64,000 nucleotides of DNA from Isoetes taiwanensis. Its lineage: Eukaryota > Streptophyta > Lycopodiopsida > Isoetales > Isoetaceae. A model generated the notes under the pieces. It did not search any database and was not told the origin of the DNA. It saw nothing but the letters and a program-made list of their open reading frames with translations. The first letter of the stretch is position 1; every line of letters begins with the position of its first letter. Of this stretch, positions 46,857 through 58,600 are shown piece by piece. A program made the position numbers and the translations under genes. The DNA lies in contig JAJEKV010000001.1 in NCBI GenBank assembly GCA_021234155.1, positions 24,601,189-24,665,188 of the forward strand. The letters are read 5' to 3'.

Positions 46857-49800
46857 AGATATCTAGGATAGTTTGCGGTCTTGGTTATTACATTTGCAAA
46901 TGATTGAAGGAAATCTTGCTATTGTTTTTTATGCTATTAAGTATTGATTTTTTAAAATAAGGACATGTAAAAAAGCATTATTATAACACATAGAAAAAAC
47001 GAGGTGTGGTTTCCAATGTGCCTTGTAACTAATAAAATATCAACACCTGGCATATTTTTTAATGTGTGTTTTAGCGACTGAAATGTCGACACTTGGCATC
47101 TTTTTTAAAATAAAAAACATTATTTAACTAATCAAATATCAACGCGTGGCATATTTTCGAATTTAAAAAAAAAAAGTGTTTTTAATATGTCTTGTAAGTA
47201 ATATTGACACGTGGCAAACATTTAAAAAAAAAATACAATACTTTTTACTTCACTTAAACCACTTTATATTTTACTTTTGCATTTTGCTTTCACATCCTGC
47301 TTTTGTTTTTTGCAATTGTTTAGATTTATAAAAGACAATCGTCATAAATAAAAAATCTTGTTTATTCAATCCCATTTTCCTTACATTTTGTAAGGTACAT
47401 TCTTATTGTAGTAAAAAAGTAGATACTTATTTGTAAACAAAAGGATTAAGACAACAATATGATCAGATTTTGGTATTATTAAACAAAAAGTAATACAAGA
47501 TATGCAGCTGATCAATATCTTCTAACAGCTTAACGCGCAGGTATCTAGGATAGTTTGCGGTCTTGGTTATTACATTTGCAAATGATTGAAGGACATTCTG
47601 TTTGAAGCAGTTTGAAAGATCTCGCTTTTCATTGTTTTTGAAGTATTATAAATCTCACACTCCAGATGTTAATTGTGTGCGATGGCATCCAGAAGTATTG
47701 TCAAATGTGCTTTTAGCTGTCTTTTGTCTATATTCTAATGGAAATTGGAGTTTTGGCTTCATCTAGGGATCATGTCATGATCAAGATTTGGAAAGTCCAA
47801 GGGTATACGATTTGAAATAGGGTTTTGAAAGTAAGCTGACACCTATAGACCAGTTTGATTACTTTTTTTTTTCTTTAGTTTAAATCCATTCTCCATTTAT
47901 ATTCTCTGTTTTCTATTTATATGAACTTATATATTTTGTTCTATATATCAGGTTCCAATTTGAATCTTCCACTACAAATTGAGATTATTAAGTCTGTATA
48001 TATTCAGATGAGTAAGCTTAATGCAAAAACTTGTTGCTGCAACAACAATGCCAATAAACACAAATGGTATTTTTACCCAGGGGATTCACTTTCACACTGA
48101 CCCCAATTTTTGGTCCACATTTGTTTTTAAGTGTTGTTTTATGCCAAAAACAACACCAAAATGGCCCCAAAAGTTCAGGTGGCCGATTTATCTGGATTTG
48201 CACAAAGAGACATTGGATTTTTGGCAGAAATTTTCTATGGTGGTCTTTTGGCATAAAAATCCACGCGTAGAAAAAATTGGCATAGTTTTTTATGATTTTT
48301 TTATCAACGTGTATTTTTTTCCTTCACTGTTGTTTTTTTGTGGAACCATGCGTTTTTTATGTTCAGAATTACATGTGTAGGTCTCGATATTACCACACGT
48401 AAAAAGCTAAATTACAACGTGAAAGTAAGATTGTTTTTAAAATTAGTTACGTGTTATTTAACAAAGTACCACATGTGTTATTGAAATCTTGCTATTGTTT
48501 TTTATGCTATTAAGTATTGATTTTTTAAAATAAGGACATGTAAAAAAGCATTATTATAACACATAGAAAAAACGAGGTGTGGTTTCCAATGTGCCTTGTA
48601 ACTAATAAAATATCAACACCTGGCATATTTTTTTAATGTGTGTTTTAGCGAATGAAATGTCGACACATGGCATCTTTTTTAAAATAAAAAACATTATTTA
48701 ACTAATCAAATATCAACGCGTGGCATATTTTCGAATTTAAAAAAAAAAAAGTGTTTTTAATATGTCTTGTAAGTAATATTGACACGTGGCAAACATTTAA
48801 AAAAAAAATACAATACTTTTTACTTCACTTAAACCACTTTATATTTTACTTTTGCATTTTGCTTTCACATCCTGCTTTTGTTTTTTGCAATTTGTTTAGA
48901 TTTATAAAAGACAATCGTCATAAATAAAAAATCTTGTTTATTCAATCCCATTTTCCTTACATTCTGTAAGGTACATTCTCATTGTCGTAAAAAAGTAGAT
49001 ACTTATTTGTAAACAAAAGGATTAAGACAACAATATGATCAGATTTTGGTATTATTAAACAAAAAGTAATACAAGATATGCAGCTGATCAATATCTTCTA
49101 ACAGCTTAACTCGCAGGTATCTAGGATAGTTTGCGGTCTTGGTTATTACATTTGCAAATGATTGAAGGACATTCTGTTTGAAGCAGTTTGAAAGATCTCG
49201 CTTTTCATTGTTTTTGAAGAATGATAAATCTCACACTCCGGATGTTAATTGTGTGCGATGGCATCCAGAAGTATTGTCAAATGCGCTTTTAGCTGTCTTT
49301 TGTTTATATTCTAATGGAAATTGGAGTTTTGGCTTCAACTAGGGATCATGACATGATCAAGATTTTGAAAGTCCAAGGGTATACGATTTGAAATAGGCTT
49401 TTGAAAGTAAGTTGAGACCTATAGACCAGTTTAATTACTTTTTTTTTCCTTTAGTTTAAATCCATTCTCCATTTATATTCTCTGTTTTCTATTTATATGA
49501 ACCTATATATTTTGTTCTATATATCAGGTTCCAATTTGAATCTTCCACTACAAATTGAGATTATTAAGTCTGTATATATTCAGATGAGTAAGCTTAATGC
49601 AAAAACTTGTTGCTGCACAACAATGCCAATAAACACAAATGGTATTTTTACCTAGGGGATTCACTTTCACACTGACCCCAATTTTTGGTCGACAGTTGTT
49701 TTTAGGTGTTGTTTTATGCCAAAAACAACACCAAAATGGCCCCAAAAGTTCACGTGGCCGATTTATCTGGATTTGCACAAAGAGACAATAGTTTTTTGGC

Positions 49801-51144
49801 AGAAATTTTCTATGGTAGTCTTTTGGCATAAAAATGCACACGTAGAAAAAATTGGCATAGTTTTTTATGATTTTTTTGTCAACGTGTATTTTTTTCCTTC
49901 ACTGTTGTTTTTAGTGGAACCATGCGTTTTTTATGTTCAGAGTTACATGCGTAAGTCTCGATATTACCACACGTGAAAAGCTAAATTACAACGTGAAAGT
50001 AAGATTATTTTTAAAATTAGTTACCTGTTATTTAACAAAGTACCACATGTGTTATTGAAATCTTGCTATTATTTTTTGTGCTATTAAGTATTGATTTTTT
50101 AAAATAAGGACATGTAAAAAAGCATTATTATAACACATAGAAACAATGAGGTGTTGTTTCCAATGTGCCTTGTAACTAATAAAATATCAACACCTGGCAT
50201 ATTTTTTAATGTGTGTTTTAGCGACTGAAATGTCGACACTTGGCATCTTTTTTAAAATAAAAAACATTATTTAACTAATCAAATATCAACGCGTGGCATA
50301 TTTTCGAATTAAATAAAAAAGTGTTTTTAATATGTCTTGTAAGTAATATTGACACGTGGCAAACATTTAAAAAAAAATACAATACTTTTTATTTCACTTA
50401 AACCACTTTATATTTTACTTTTGCATTTTGCTTTCACATCCTGCTTTTGTTTTTTGCAATTTGTTTAGATTTATAAAAGACAATCGTCATAAATAAAAAA
50501 TCTTGTTTATTCAATCCCATTTTCCTTACATTCTGTAAGGTACATTCTCATTGTCGTAAAAAAGTAGATACTTATTTGTAAACAAAAGGATTAAGACAAC
50601 AATATGATCAGATTTTGGTATTATTAAACAAAAAGTAATACAAGATATCAAATTGATCAATACTCTTCTAACAAAACAACTTCGGGTATCTAGGATAGTT
50701 TGCGGTCTTGGTTATTACATTTGCAAATGATTGAAGGACATTCTGTTTGAAGCAGTTTTCGAATTAAAAAAAAAAGGTGTTTTTAATATGTCTTGTAAGT
50801 AAAATATTGACACGTGGCAAACATTTAAAAAAAAAATACAATACTTTTTATTTCACTTAAACCACTTTATATTTTACTTTTGCATTTTGCTTTCACTTCC
50901 TGCTTTTGTTTTTTGCAATTGTTTAGATTTATAAAAGACAATCATCATAAATAAAAAATCTTGTTTATTTAATCCCATTTTCCTTACATTCTGTAAGGTA
51001 CATTCTCATTGTAGTAAAAAAGTAGATACTTATTTGTAAACAAAAGGATTAAGACAACAATATGATCAGATTTTGGTATTATTAAACAAAAAGTAATACA
51101 AGATATGCAGCTGATCAATATCTTCAAACAGCTTAACTCGCAGG
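46857..51144 (+). repeat. Tandem satellite, ~1573-bp unit, about 2.7 copies
   Basis: The landmark 'aaatcttgctattg' occurs at 46911, 48484 and 50058, giving periods of 1573 and 1574. 'atctaggatagtttgcggtc' occurs at 46861, about 47541, 49119 and 50689. Unit 3 is broken near 50757, where 'gaagcag' joins 'ttttcgaatt', and a partial unit runs to 51144. Each unit has four spaced gacacgtggca-like words (47041, 47087, 47140, 47206 in unit 1). The 86-119-codon ORFs (for example 48021-48380) are frame-inconsistent between units and probably not genes. Confidence 0.93.
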
Positions 51145-51729
51145 TTGTCCATGAACATTTCTGTATTTGTTTTAAGGTTCCTTAGACCCAATATTTCTGA
51201 CATAAACAGATCAGATACTAATAAGCATGGAATAGATCAGATACCTATAAGCATCTATAAGCATGGAATTAATGCATATTGTTTGACCGACAACTAAGAA
51301 GCATTATGCGAAAGGATCAAGAAACCCTCATATCTTTCGTCCCCACAACAATTCAATCTTGTCTTTCTCTCTGTTTTACCTTCTGTTGCTCTGGCATAGC
51401 CAAGTAGAAATGAATTGGTTGTTTTAAAGCTACCTCGAATTTGTTCTTCAGATCCATGATCACCAAGCTCTGCTATTCACGCATTGCACACTAAATGTTC
51501 CAGAAAAAGTTGAACATCTCTGCTGCCTCGGTACCAAATTTTGGCTCAAAAGGCACAAAAGCAGCAAATTTGGCAATGGCCACCAAGATCTAAGCCAAAA
51601 AACTCCAATTTGTCTCTGCCTGCTCTATAAAACATGTCGCCCGATAATACAAAACCCTTGAAAAGAAGTTCTAGATCTGAGCCATGTGTCCTCTCAATAT
51701 GTGCAGTACATCCAAAACTGGATTCCTTA
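51145..51729. other. Unassigned stretch after the satellite
   Basis: No gene recognised. The minus-strand ORF 51546-51758 has no domain. It could hold decayed C-terminal sequence of element copy E, but this was not aligned. Confidence 0.35.
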
Positions 51730-52999
51730 AAAATGGTTAGGTATGCCGAGTTTTGCACATGAATTTGTGCAGGTATGGATCACATTATAAAACCCCAAAT
51801 AGGCCCAAAGGCCTGCGGCCAAGAAGTATCCTGGAGTGGTTTCATTCTTTAGTGCTCCAAGGCATAGCGTAGATGGATCCTGCATGCCCTGCTTGCGACC
51901 ACCGGAAACCACAAAAGCACAGTGAAGTTCATCCATTTGAATTTGGAAAAATAGTTATGCATATCACGTGTTGCGCCCTTTCCCAAGTCCTCAATCTCAA
52001 CCATCTATTTGCATCAATGGTTCAAAATTGAAATTGATGACAAACACTCAAAATCCTTTTAGTATAAAGAAAGATGATACCTAGTTACATGATAGAATGC
52101 TCTTCTCGACTTGAATTGGGCTGCACACCCGTCAGACCAAACTAAGTGATATTTCATAAGGCCAGCACCTCCTTTCAGCCAATTGAGGTGCATCTTGAAT
52201 GCTTTTTGTACAAAGTGGGTATCATGTATTTTGTCATCTGAAATAAAGAAGTGCACACATTTTTTCATTTTACGCTTTACCTTGAACATCGTGATGTGGA
52301 TCAATATGCTGATTTGTTCATTGTACCAATGTTGTGCTTGAATCTCATTGAATGGCTTCAAAGTATAATTGTCCGAGAAATCAACAACTAATAATTCGGT
52401 ATCATCACGAAGACTCTTCATGGATTCCTTGAACTGTTTGCTCTGCCAATGTGCCACAAAGTTATGATATATAAGCTTCGACATATGATCAAACATGTTA
52501 TCCAACATATTATTAGAGCTGCCTTTCTTGTCAATTAGCTTTAGCCTTCGTGAAGTTCCTTTCTTCGAAGGCTCATTAACGTAACCATAGACTTGACAAT
52601 CAAGCGTTTGATCAATCTGCTCATTGTATTCTCTTGGGCACAACTCAATTAATTGTTGCCCAAAATTTCCACAATCTGATTTGATACATTGTAGCTTATG
52701 CCACTCGTTACCTGCTGCTCTGTCACATACCATAGCCCTCCAAAATGTGCTAATTTATCAAATGTCTTGTTCTTGGCTTGACATATCCCAGCATGAGCTT
52801 TAGATGCGCACACATCACAATTGCATGAATAATTTTCATGGAGTCTTGACCTCATCAAATTAAATGCCTGCTTGTACAGATCTGATTGTTTTTGTTTCAC
52901 GGAACAACATGTGTTTCTTTCCTTTAGCTTTCTAATGCAAGAAGGATTTAGGTATTCAAATTGCCTAAGCCCAATCCGAACATCTGGATACTGATCCAC
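51730..52999 (-). pseudogene. DDE-like mobile element, cysteine-rich exon and core (copy E)
   Basis: An acceptor (gtaattttacag, about 53023-53034) precedes AELFQNF, then MDQYPDVRIGLRQFEYLNPS and FNLMRSRLHENYSCNCDVC with further Cys and His, a likely zinc-binding exon. A shift or short intron near 52730 leads to the second frame (52733-52059): KSDCGNFGQQLIELCPREYN, FVAHWQSKQFKESMKSL, LLVVDFSDNYTLKPFNEIQA, HFFISDDKIHDTHFVQKAF and LVWSDGCAAQFKSRRAFYH. VVDF and WSDG carry candidate first and second catalytic Asp. A donor-like ctag|gtatca follows at about 52085. A further minus ORF at 51936-51730 (FVVSGGRKQGMQDPSTLCL) may be the decayed next exon, matching GSNYGKGEHDGKA of copy C. This is the most complete core in the window. 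Confidence 0.7.
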
Positions 53000-53084
53000 A
53001 AAATTTTGGAATAACTCAGCCTGTAAAATTACAGTTACATAAAATTAATCACCTCATTACATTACATACCTTTCTTCGAATCAG

Positions 53085-53560
53085 CTTCGAATTGAGACAT
53101 CATCTTCGAATTGAGACGGGCAGATGGATTGGTGAGCCATGCCAGGACAGGCTCTGTCAATGCTGCCAAATGGGAGTCATTGAGGATGAATCTCATACCC
53201 TTCAAAGTTGCCCAGCATATGATCAAATTCGGACGCGCTATGCTGAGTTGGTCAGGCCTGGCCAACCGTTACATGTGACATTGAGCACAGCATCCGTACG
53301 GGTGCTAGGATCATACCTTCAGGAGGTTATGGACATGCGAGATCAGCTATGTCCTCGAGCACACACTTGACATGTATATAAGCATTGATGTATACTTGTA
53401 CAGTTTGACAGCATTCTTATTACTGCCACGGTTTTTCCCTCGAAAAGCCTTCGGGCGGGGGTTTTTTAACCCGGACAGTAATAAGTTTGCTGCGCTCCTT
53501 ATGGGTCCCATAGGCCAATTGGCCTCAGTGGACGATAAAAAATCATTCTCATTCTCATTC
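53085..53560 (+). mobile_element. LINE C-terminal finger and 3' end with ATTCTC-type tail
   Basis: The plus frame from 53092 reads RHHLRIETGRWIGEPCQDRL, then CQCCQMGVIEDESHTLQSCP and YDQIRTRYAELVRPGQPLHV, ending at 53370. This is an intact version of the finger seen broken at 3995-4215. The 3' UTR (53431-53545) matches the LINE at 4325-4440, with the same ccctcgaaaa..ccttcggg, 'gggtcccataggccaat' and 'gtggacgataaaaaatc'. The tail is attctc/attctt repeats (53541-53566). Everything upstream of the finger is absent. Confidence 0.88.
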
Positions 53561-53566
53561 TTATTC

Positions 53567-55770
53567 TTTTACATATTCAAGACCCTAAACTCCCACACAT
53601 ACATGTATATTCTAACATGAATTTTATTTCATTTACTATACAGTCACATAATTTCTTGACAATTAATACATCTCCACACTAATTTCTTCTTAGTTACTAC
53701 CTACATCTACAATACATCTAGAATTGAGTTTATTCCTGATGTAAATGCACAACATTCATTTGCAAACTAGCTAACTTTCCTGGACACATGGAGAAAATGT
53801 AAACAAATATATATGTACGTATTGTCATGAAATAATTTGACATTTCCATATAGAGCAAACTAGTGCAGACTGCATCTACATTATATTCAAAAACTAAAGA
53901 AATTTGTTACAAATCAGTGTTACAAAATAAATAAGGTGCTGCGCACAGAGGGTTGCCCTCCAGTTTCTTGAGGGTGAAGTGGCCTAAATCAAACAGTGAA
54001 GTCATGTTTTCACAATCTATATTTGAATTAAAGTAGAGCTCTATCATGTCCTTATAATCAGTGAGAATGAGTTCTGTCAGTATATGAGAAATTCAATAAG
54101 CTTATTTGTTCAACAACCTACAGGAAATGCATTCACGAACATTTGTAGCCTATCCAAATTATGACTATTAACTTATTTTGAGATTGTTATATTTTCAATC
54201 TCCCAACAAGTATAAAACTGTAAAATAATTTGATGAGAATAGTGCCAGATAACGTTTTTCACTATGTCCTCCCTTGACGGTTGCTGACAAAAAGGCAAGG
54301 TCACTTAACTTCAGTTTGTGCATTGCTAGAAAGCTCGAAGAAAAAAGGTAATGCTATGGATTCATAGCTTTCAATAACAAAAGATTTACCTTTTCTATGG
54401 AAATAGTGTGCAATCAAACTTTGCAACTCTTTTGCCTCAATTAATGCAGCTTGCAATTTTGGTTTTCCTGTTCTTGCGTATCTTATTAATAAAATCTTCC
54501 TAAGTAATGCTTTTTAACATTCCTCTTATAGGATCCTAAATTGTAAACCCATGTTGATTCTCTTAGTTGCAGATTGTACCTTAAGAATAGTTGAAACATG
54601 TAATAACCTAGTACGATTAACACATCTTCAAACGTTAGTGTGGTGCCATATGTTTGTGTTGTTAACAAATTTCATTAAACTTTCTAAGTCGACTTAGATT
54701 ATTGTGCACATCATAATATATAGGCTCCCTTTAAATTTCTTAGTATTCTCTTAGATTTCATTACTTAGAGCTTCGTGTACATCACAATACCAAAGCTCCC
54801 TCTAAATTGTTTAGTTTTCTCTTAATATCATTAATGGAGAATGCCTTCCAATATGCCAAAAAATGTTGAAACTAAGATCAACAATCCAAGCCTTTGCTCA
54901 TAATATTAGGACCTTTGATAACAATTAAAAGTTTTGGAAAGTGCCCAATGTGTTGATAGAAACTGCATCGTGTAGATGTATTGCACGTAGGCAAAATCTT
55001 GATGCAGGTTTTTTTTTTTTGCTTAATCTGAGCAAGATACTTGTGCGTAGATTGAATGAAATCAAGCCAAATAGCTTATGTTTGATTGTGGATTAGAATA
55101 CAGGTTCTACATTTGGCACTAAATTCCCCAAGATCCCCCTAGATCCTCTTCATTTTCCCTAATATTTTGCAAAAATTCCCTTAGATTCCCAATATTCATC
55201 AAGATTCCCTCAGATACCCAATAGTTTGTCTTGTATCCAATTCGAGCTTAGAATTTGGGAAATTTAAAAATCAAGGCAACAAGTTCTAATTCTAATGTTG
55301 GAACTAGCCTACAAATTTATGATTTCACATTGAACTCTCCATGGTTTCCTATTATGTTCCCTCATGGCATCTTGCCTAAGGTTATTCAAGATTTTATGAA
55401 GATACTTAAAGATTCTCATTTCCCTCAACGTTGCTCAAAATTTTTCTAGATAACCCATGGGCGTAAATATATTGCATGTCTAACATATAAAATCTAGAAG
55501 TTCGAGATTTCATTAACATTTCGCAACATTTATCAACACTCATGAAAATATGCACTTTGTATAGTGTGCAATTCAAGCTCTAAGAGATTTGTGACGTGTG
55601 AAATTGGTAAACCTGTTTGCATCACTATGAATTTCAAAGGCAAGTAGATGATGAGGTTTGCATTGCAATTGAGCGTATGTTAACCTTATCCTTAATTTGT
55701 GCCTTATTATCACTAGAACCAATTGTTATCACGCGGCCTTAAAAATTATATATGATAAGCAAAACGGTGG
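53567..55770. other. A/T-rich non-coding stretch
   Basis: No gene, RNA or clear repeat is recognised. ORFs at 54486-54668, 55255-55449 and 55729-55917 lack any domain. 55130-55230 has repeated 'ccctnagat' words (degenerate, about 25-bp spacing). Confidence 0.4.
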
Positions 55771-57346
55771 ACATTTGTGACGTCCCCTACTCATATACGG
55801 TGCACTCACCGTATACAAACAGGAGTTCATCCCCCATACCAGCTCCATACTGATACAGGGCCCTCCACGTATCACTGCAACCTTGATGAATTCCAGTGGG
55901 AAGAATGAAGGGGTCATTTACCCTGTCTCCCTCAGGGCCTACCTAGCTGCGGAAGCGTAAACATACATGTCAGTATACAACATCAACATCACATAACCAT
56001 CTCGGAGGATGGCTCATCACATATCTGCATAGACAAAGATCAGTACATCACATATGGAAATCCAACCCAAGGCTCAGACTCAAGGGGATGACTGACGGCT
56101 TGGGCCTCCAGAGGTCATTGCAGACAGAATTCATGGCAATTGGATTTGGCTGGCATAAGAACATGGCTTAGGGTAGTCCACTCCATCCGCCCCTCCTGTG
56201 CACACTTTGCAGATTGGGTTGAAAAGTGTTGGGACCGGACCGTAGCCTGCCAGGTGCATAGCTGAAAGGGCTACTGCTGGGTTGCATCTCCCCAGCCCTG
56301 ATGAGGCAGGAAGAGAGTCGCCTCCCCTCCAGGGACTTCCATGCCCAACACAGGTGACTAGAGGGCCACTGCCCTTATTCGACTTGGACCCAATGGAGAG
56401 TGACGCATCACTCCACGGGTGTCGAGCCCCCATGCCTTGCCCACACACAGTGGCAAAGCCATTAGACCTAGTCCACAGGGATCCCCGGTAGGCTTTACAC
56501 ACCAGAGGGATCGTTCTGTGTTGGGACAAGTACCCCCATTGTTCTGCCGGTCTAGCCCCTCGACCCACAACCCGGTGGGCTCCTGTGCACAGGCCGCATT
56601 TACAGTGCACTAGAGAGGCTAACTAGGAGCATCAACTACCAGGCTTTAAGGTCTCTACCCCCCTTCCCAATACAATGAGTCCACAGAGATACATCATCAT
56701 ACATATCATAGAAGAACTAAAGAACAAGATCTAATCTAAATCACAGAGTTAGGTTCTTTAGTTAGGGCTCGATATCTAGGGATCTAGATGGCTGCTATGG
56801 GCAATTTAATGGGCTAAACCTACTTATTCCATGTCTGGGAGACGGTTTAGACTATTAAATTGATAAAATACCTGATCCTTGGCTTGCTCCTCTTGCTCTA
56901 AACTCGACCATCCTGCTGAACTGCTAGAAGATGAAGCTAGAAAGGGAAACTGATGAGCTAAACTGCTCAGACAGAGTTTGGGAGGCGGGTTTGGCTCCTG
57001 GAGCAAGCAAAACAGAGTCCTAGAATGCTATGGACGAAAATAGCAAGTTAGGGTTTCCTTTACCTAAATAGACTAAGGGTTAGGGCTAGGGTTCCCATTA
57101 TCCCCTTTTGGCATGTGGGATAATTGGGTGTGGCCCCACTTACCTTTATTAGCTAAATGGCCCTAAAGTGTACACATGGATAAATGTGCACATAAATAAA
57201 TGTACACACCTTGCAAGTTGCCCCCTAGGGTGCTACTTGCTTGGCTACGCGTCGGCGTACACGTCAGTCGGGATGGCGTGTACGCATGACGAGGCAGTAC
57301 AGTATACGCTTTAAGACCGTATACTGTGCTGGAACGTCATAACATT
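55771..57346 (-). mobile_element. Solo LTR with 5-bp target-site duplication
   Basis: The LTR is 55776-57341 (1566 bp), minus orientation. It starts TATGACGTTCC (canonical TG mutated to TA) and ends GGGGACGTCACA. Plus-strand flanks are acatt at 55771-55775 and acatt at 57342-57346, a perfect duplication. No internal region is present, so this is an unequal-recombination product. It is related to the 3' LTR at 45371-46815. It carries a telobox-like 'gggttagggctaggg' at about 57076-57090, with ccctaaccctaa at the matching place in the other LTR. Confidence 0.9.
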
Positions 57347-57357
57347 TGCGGCCATTT

Positions 57358-58600
57358 TCAACACACATCAGATTTTAAAGCAGTCAAAGGTTTGTTTTCA
57401 ACCATTGCAACAGAAAATAATGAAATCGTGAAGACATCCTGCTCTATCTGCGAGCACTGAGAAGAGCATTCCACTGCAAAGAAATACATGCATATAAGCT
57501 TAGCATGACGATCAGTTCTGTCATCTTCAGAGAAAGGGACCTGCAAAGTAAATCCTAATTTTACTTTCTTCTTAGAACGACGTTAAAATTCAAGCTTGGA
57601 AAATACCTTTGAATTGCTGTTCTGGGATAAGAAAAGCCTGATAGTAGTGCCACTGTATGTTGCCAGAAACAAATATAACTGCAAACATTCACTATGCATG
57701 TTCTATAGGCCAGATCAATAGCGAACTATTTATGACACTACAATCTGCATAAATTGGTGACAAGCACAAACCCAAGCTAAAATTCGTTTCTCCTGGAAGT
57801 GCAAACTGAATCTTAGGTCCACTATTTTCCTGTAGAAAGCCCAATCCTTGCTGCTTCAGGAGATTCTCCAGACTCACTGCAGATGATGAAGTGATTATAG
57901 AGATAGGAATTTCAAATGCTCTTGATATTAATAATGAACCGGTCTGAAGTATAGTGCAAGCCTGTTTTGTTATGACAGCAAATAGGCAAGGTAATGAACC
58001 CATGCATCTGAAAGAATCATGGAGGAAATAAACATTGAAACCTTTCATGTTCCACGCCGGTCTTAGCAACCCCAAGAACCACACATTAATTTTTAATGCG
58101 TGGTTCTTCAGGGTTGGTAAAACTGGCCAAGGAGCGTAAAAGGATTCAGAGTTTGCTTCACGCCATAGCTAGCTCAGAAATCGCGTGTGTGATTCAAATA
58201 AGGAAATTAAAACATGAAGAAATCTCAAACGAAGAAATCTGAAAATCTGAGAAAACTTATCTGATTTCTTTTCTAATGCAGCATCCAATATGTTTAGGCA
58301 GGAAAAAGACTCTTTTACTGCTGAATAAAGCGTTGGAGGTGGGTTCCCTCGGAATAAATCCTTCCAATCTGTTTGTTTGAAATTTGAAATGAGTCTCGGA
58401 ATAAATCCTTCCCATCTGTTTGTTTGGAATTTGAATTGAGGCCCTTTTTCCATGGCACCTCTGTCTTATATTTAGCTTAATATTATTGGGCCACGTAAGA
58501 TAATAAGTCACCCTAGTTTTTCCACTACACAATTTAAGACATATCTTAAATGGGTTCCGTACAAGTTGAGTGGAGCATTTTATTCCGGGGGAAACCCCCC
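57358..58600 (-). other. Exon-like minus-strand ORFs, unidentified gene
   Basis: Three minus ORFs have protein-like composition. 58607-58169 covers two overlapping frames with a ~55-bp duplication (cggaataaatccttcc occurs twice, near 58348 and 58396). 58084-57692 holds RAFEIPISIITSSSAVSLEN and ENSGPKIQFALPGETNF. 57546-57358 starts right after a good acceptor (actttgcag) with VPFSEDDRTDRHAKLICMYF. They may be successive exons of one gene whose downstream part was displaced by the solo LTR, which begins 12 bases beyond the last ORF. No family is recognised and a full splice chain was not established. Confidence 0.35.

Noticed and set aside
48021-49976. 86-119-codon ORFs in the satellite, similar between units
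   Set aside because: The similarity comes from the tandem repeat itself. Starts and ends differ between units and no domain is recognised.
56131-56613. 159-codon minus ORF and overlapping plus ORFs
   Set aside because: They lie wholly inside the solo LTR and the frame is not preserved in the related LTR at 45371-46815.
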